Positions 62,695 through 64,000 of a DNA stretch of 64,000 nucleotides are shown in pieces. Location of the stretch: the NCBI RefSeq assembly GCF_007995095.1, contig NZ_VOPY01000001.1, positions 211,001-275,000 on the forward strand, written 5' to 3'. The stretch comes from Flavisphingopyxis soli. Its GTDB lineage: Bacteria > Pseudomonadota > Alphaproteobacteria > Sphingomonadales > Sphingomonadaceae. Positions within the stretch are counted from its first letter, which is position 1; every line of letters begins with the position of its first letter. The notes under the pieces are model-generated. The model worked only from the letters and a program-made list of their open reading frames with translations, was not told the DNA's origin and did no database searches. A program made the position numbers and the translations under genes.

Positions 62695-63696
62695 ATGGCG
62701 AAACTGGCGCAATGGGTCGAGGCGCGACCCGAAGGCATTTACCTCCCCTCGATCGACGCGTGGATCGATCCGTCGCACCCGGTGGAGCGCGCGCTGGTCA
62801 CGCACGGCCATGCCGATCATGCGCGCGGCGGCCATAAAGAGGTCTGGGCGACACCCGAAACGCTCGCGATCATGGGCGTGCGCTATGGCGACGCGCATCG
62901 CGGGCACGCGATGGCGTATCGCGAGACGATCACCATCGGCGATATCGCGGTGACCTATTATCCTGCCGGCCATGTCCTGGGCTCGGCGCAGATCCTGCTC
63001 GAAAAGGACAATGTCCGCGTCGTTGCGTCGGGCGATTACAAGCGCCGCCCCGATCCGACCTGCGCCTTGTTCGAGCCGGTGCCGTGCGATGTCTTCATTA
63101 CCGAGGCGACCTTCGGCCTGCCGGTTTTTCGCCATCCCGATACGCCCAGCGAGATCGCCAAGCTGACCGATGCGATCGCTGCCGAGCCCGATCGCTGCGT
63201 CCTCGTCGGTGCCTATGCGCTCGGCAAGGCACAGCGCGTGATCATGGCATTGCGCGCCGCGGGTTACGATGCGCCGCTCTATATTCACGGCGCGCTGCAG
63301 CGATTGTGCGATCTCTATCGCGATTTCGGCGTCGAACTCGGCGAGCTGCGGCTCGTCGCTGACACGCCTAAAGACGAGATGAAGGGCGCGATCGTGCTGT
63401 GCCCGCCGGGCGCGCTCAACGACCGCTGGTCGCGCCGCCTGCCCGATCCGATCACCGCGATGGCGTCGGGCTGGATGCGCGTTCGCCAGCGCGCGCGGCA
63501 ACGCAATGTCGAACTGCCGCTGATCCTTTCGGACCATGCCGACTGGGACGAGCTGACCTCGACGCTGCTCGAAATCCGTCCGCAGGAGGTGTGGGTGACG
63601 CACGGGCGCGAGGATGCGCTGGTCCATTGGTGCATGACGCGCCAGATCAAGGCGGTGCCGCTCCACCTCGCGCACTACGAGGACGAAGACGACTGA
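62695..63696 (+). CDS. Ligase-associated DNA damage response exonuclease (MBL fold)
   Basis: This 333-residue MBL/beta-CASP-type nuclease has the metal cluster VTHGHADHARGGH, AGHVLGSAQILLE, TEATFGLPVFRHP and LSDHADWDEL. It is divergently placed next to the Lhr-type helicase, the usual partner. The usual third gene, an ATP-dependent DNA ligase, is not seen in this window. The start ATG at 62695 is preceded by GGGGG; an ATG at 62686 is also possible. Confidence 0.92.
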   Translation: MAKLAQWVEARPEGIYLPSIDAWIDPSHPVERALVTHGHADHARGGHKEVWATPETLAIMGVRYGDAHRGHAMAYRETITIGDIAVTYYPAGHVLGSAQILLEKDNVRVVASGDYKRRPDPTCALFEPVPCDVFITEATFGLPVFRHPDTPSEIAKLTDAIAAEPDRCVLVGAYALGKAQRVIMALRAAGYDAPLYIHGALQRLCDLYRDFGVELGELRLVADTPKDEMKGAIVLCPPGALNDRWSRRLPDPITAMASGWMRVRQRARQRNVELPLILSDHADWDELTSTLLEIRPQEVWVTHGREDALVHWCMTRQIKAVPLHLAHYEDEDD

Positions 63697-63744
63697 CGAG
63701 GACAGCCGGGCGGAACCGCGCGACGCGGCGATGGTTGGACCGGA

Positions 63745-64000
63745 ATGACCGATAGCCAGACCCAGTCCGCCACGCTTTATCGCATGATCCTGCCCGACCA
63801 CAGCTGCCCGTTCGGCGTGCAGGCGCTCGCGCTGCTCAAGGAAAAGGGGTACGAGGTCGACGACCGGATCCTGGCGTCGCGCGAGGAAACCGACGCCTTC
63901 ATGGCCGAGCATGGGCTTGAGACGACCCCGCTGATCGTCATCGGTGACGAGAAGATCGGCGGCTATGACGAGCTGCGCCGCTGTCTCGATACGCGGATCT
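63745..64000 (+). CDS. Glutaredoxin-like protein (partial, runs off the window)
   Basis: The first 85 residues of this gene are visible. They show a thioredoxin-fold start (TLYRMILPDHSCPFGVQAL, with the motif CPFG rather than CPFC) and the conserved TTPLIVIGDEKIGGYDEL with the cis-proline. The single cysteine suggests a monothiol glutaredoxin or a related binder. The 3' end lies outside the window. Confidence 0.75.
   Translation, partial: MTDSQTQSATLYRMILPDHSCPFGVQALALLKEKGYEVDDRILASREETDAFMAEHGLETTPLIVIGDEKIGGYDELRRCLDTRI

Noticed and set aside
60226-63912. A 1228-residue open frame that contains the helicase plus a long N-terminal extension.
   Set aside because: The extension overlaps the exonuclease gene on the other strand and resembles no protein; helicase homology begins at about 62676.

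Overview
The window is high-GC alphaproteobacterial chromosomal DNA, most likely from a sphingomonad (Sphingomonadaceae). Three things point there: a two-part RHS locus, a conserved rho / mnmE-mnmG-rsmG-parA-parB / hemE origin neighbourhood, and a type III PKS - methyltransferase - FAD oxidoreductase trio. No tRNA, rRNA or CRISPR array was recognised.

1-9600 is an accessory region. It opens with an RHS locus. An RHS-family protein with a signal peptide (342-2546) ends in its conserved core followed by a run of 14 G. The run throws a complete alpha/beta-hydrolase (GHSWGG) toxin-like C-terminus out of frame, so a one-base-shorter tract would restore it. An AT-rich lipoprotein that may be its immunity partner follows. 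After it lie an IS6-type transposase remnant, an orphan second RHS tail with a Sel1-repeat neighbour, a decayed REP-associated transposase and an orphan VirB2-like pilin. A minus-strand phage-like block comes next: unknown protein, ParB-methyltransferase, DUF5681 protein and terminase large subunit. A non-coding stretch rich in TTCCCTG inverted repeats (9244-9412) and an internally deleted carbonic anhydrase mark the edge of the region.

9870-16450 holds ion and sulfur genes: a CaCA antiporter translationally coupled to nhaA, a DUF465 protein, a LysR regulator, and a five-gene BigR-type operon for sulfide or persulfide detoxification (ArsR regulator, metallo-beta-lactamase-fold dioxygenase, YeeE/YedE, DUF6691, TauE/SafE). 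The operon has a palindromic operator.

16460-40830 is the origin-proximal core. kbl-tdh is followed by parB, parA, rsmG, mnmG and mnmE, with parS-like sites inside rsmG and mnmG. rho, hemJ and hemE come next. The gap between hemE and ppsR (30905-31200) carries at least six DnaA-box-like 9-mers and an AT-rich stretch and is proposed as oriC. Genes to its left run mostly leftward and genes to its right mostly rightward (ppsR, maf, aroE, coaE, dnaQ, hpf, ptsN and on), as expected for transcription co-oriented with replication.

40831-64000 holds envelope and housekeeping functions: a class A PBP, msrB, the type III PKS cluster, holA-lptE-leuS-DUF3576, a YggS-family PLP protein, a K+/Na+:H+ antiporter, a large TonB-dependent receptor, a two-lobed retropepsin-like protease, and the ligase-associated DNA-repair set (PdeM, Lhr-type helicase, exonuclease). 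A partial glutaredoxin-like gene closes the window. Four-base ATGA-type overlaps are very common, so much of the region is translationally coupled.
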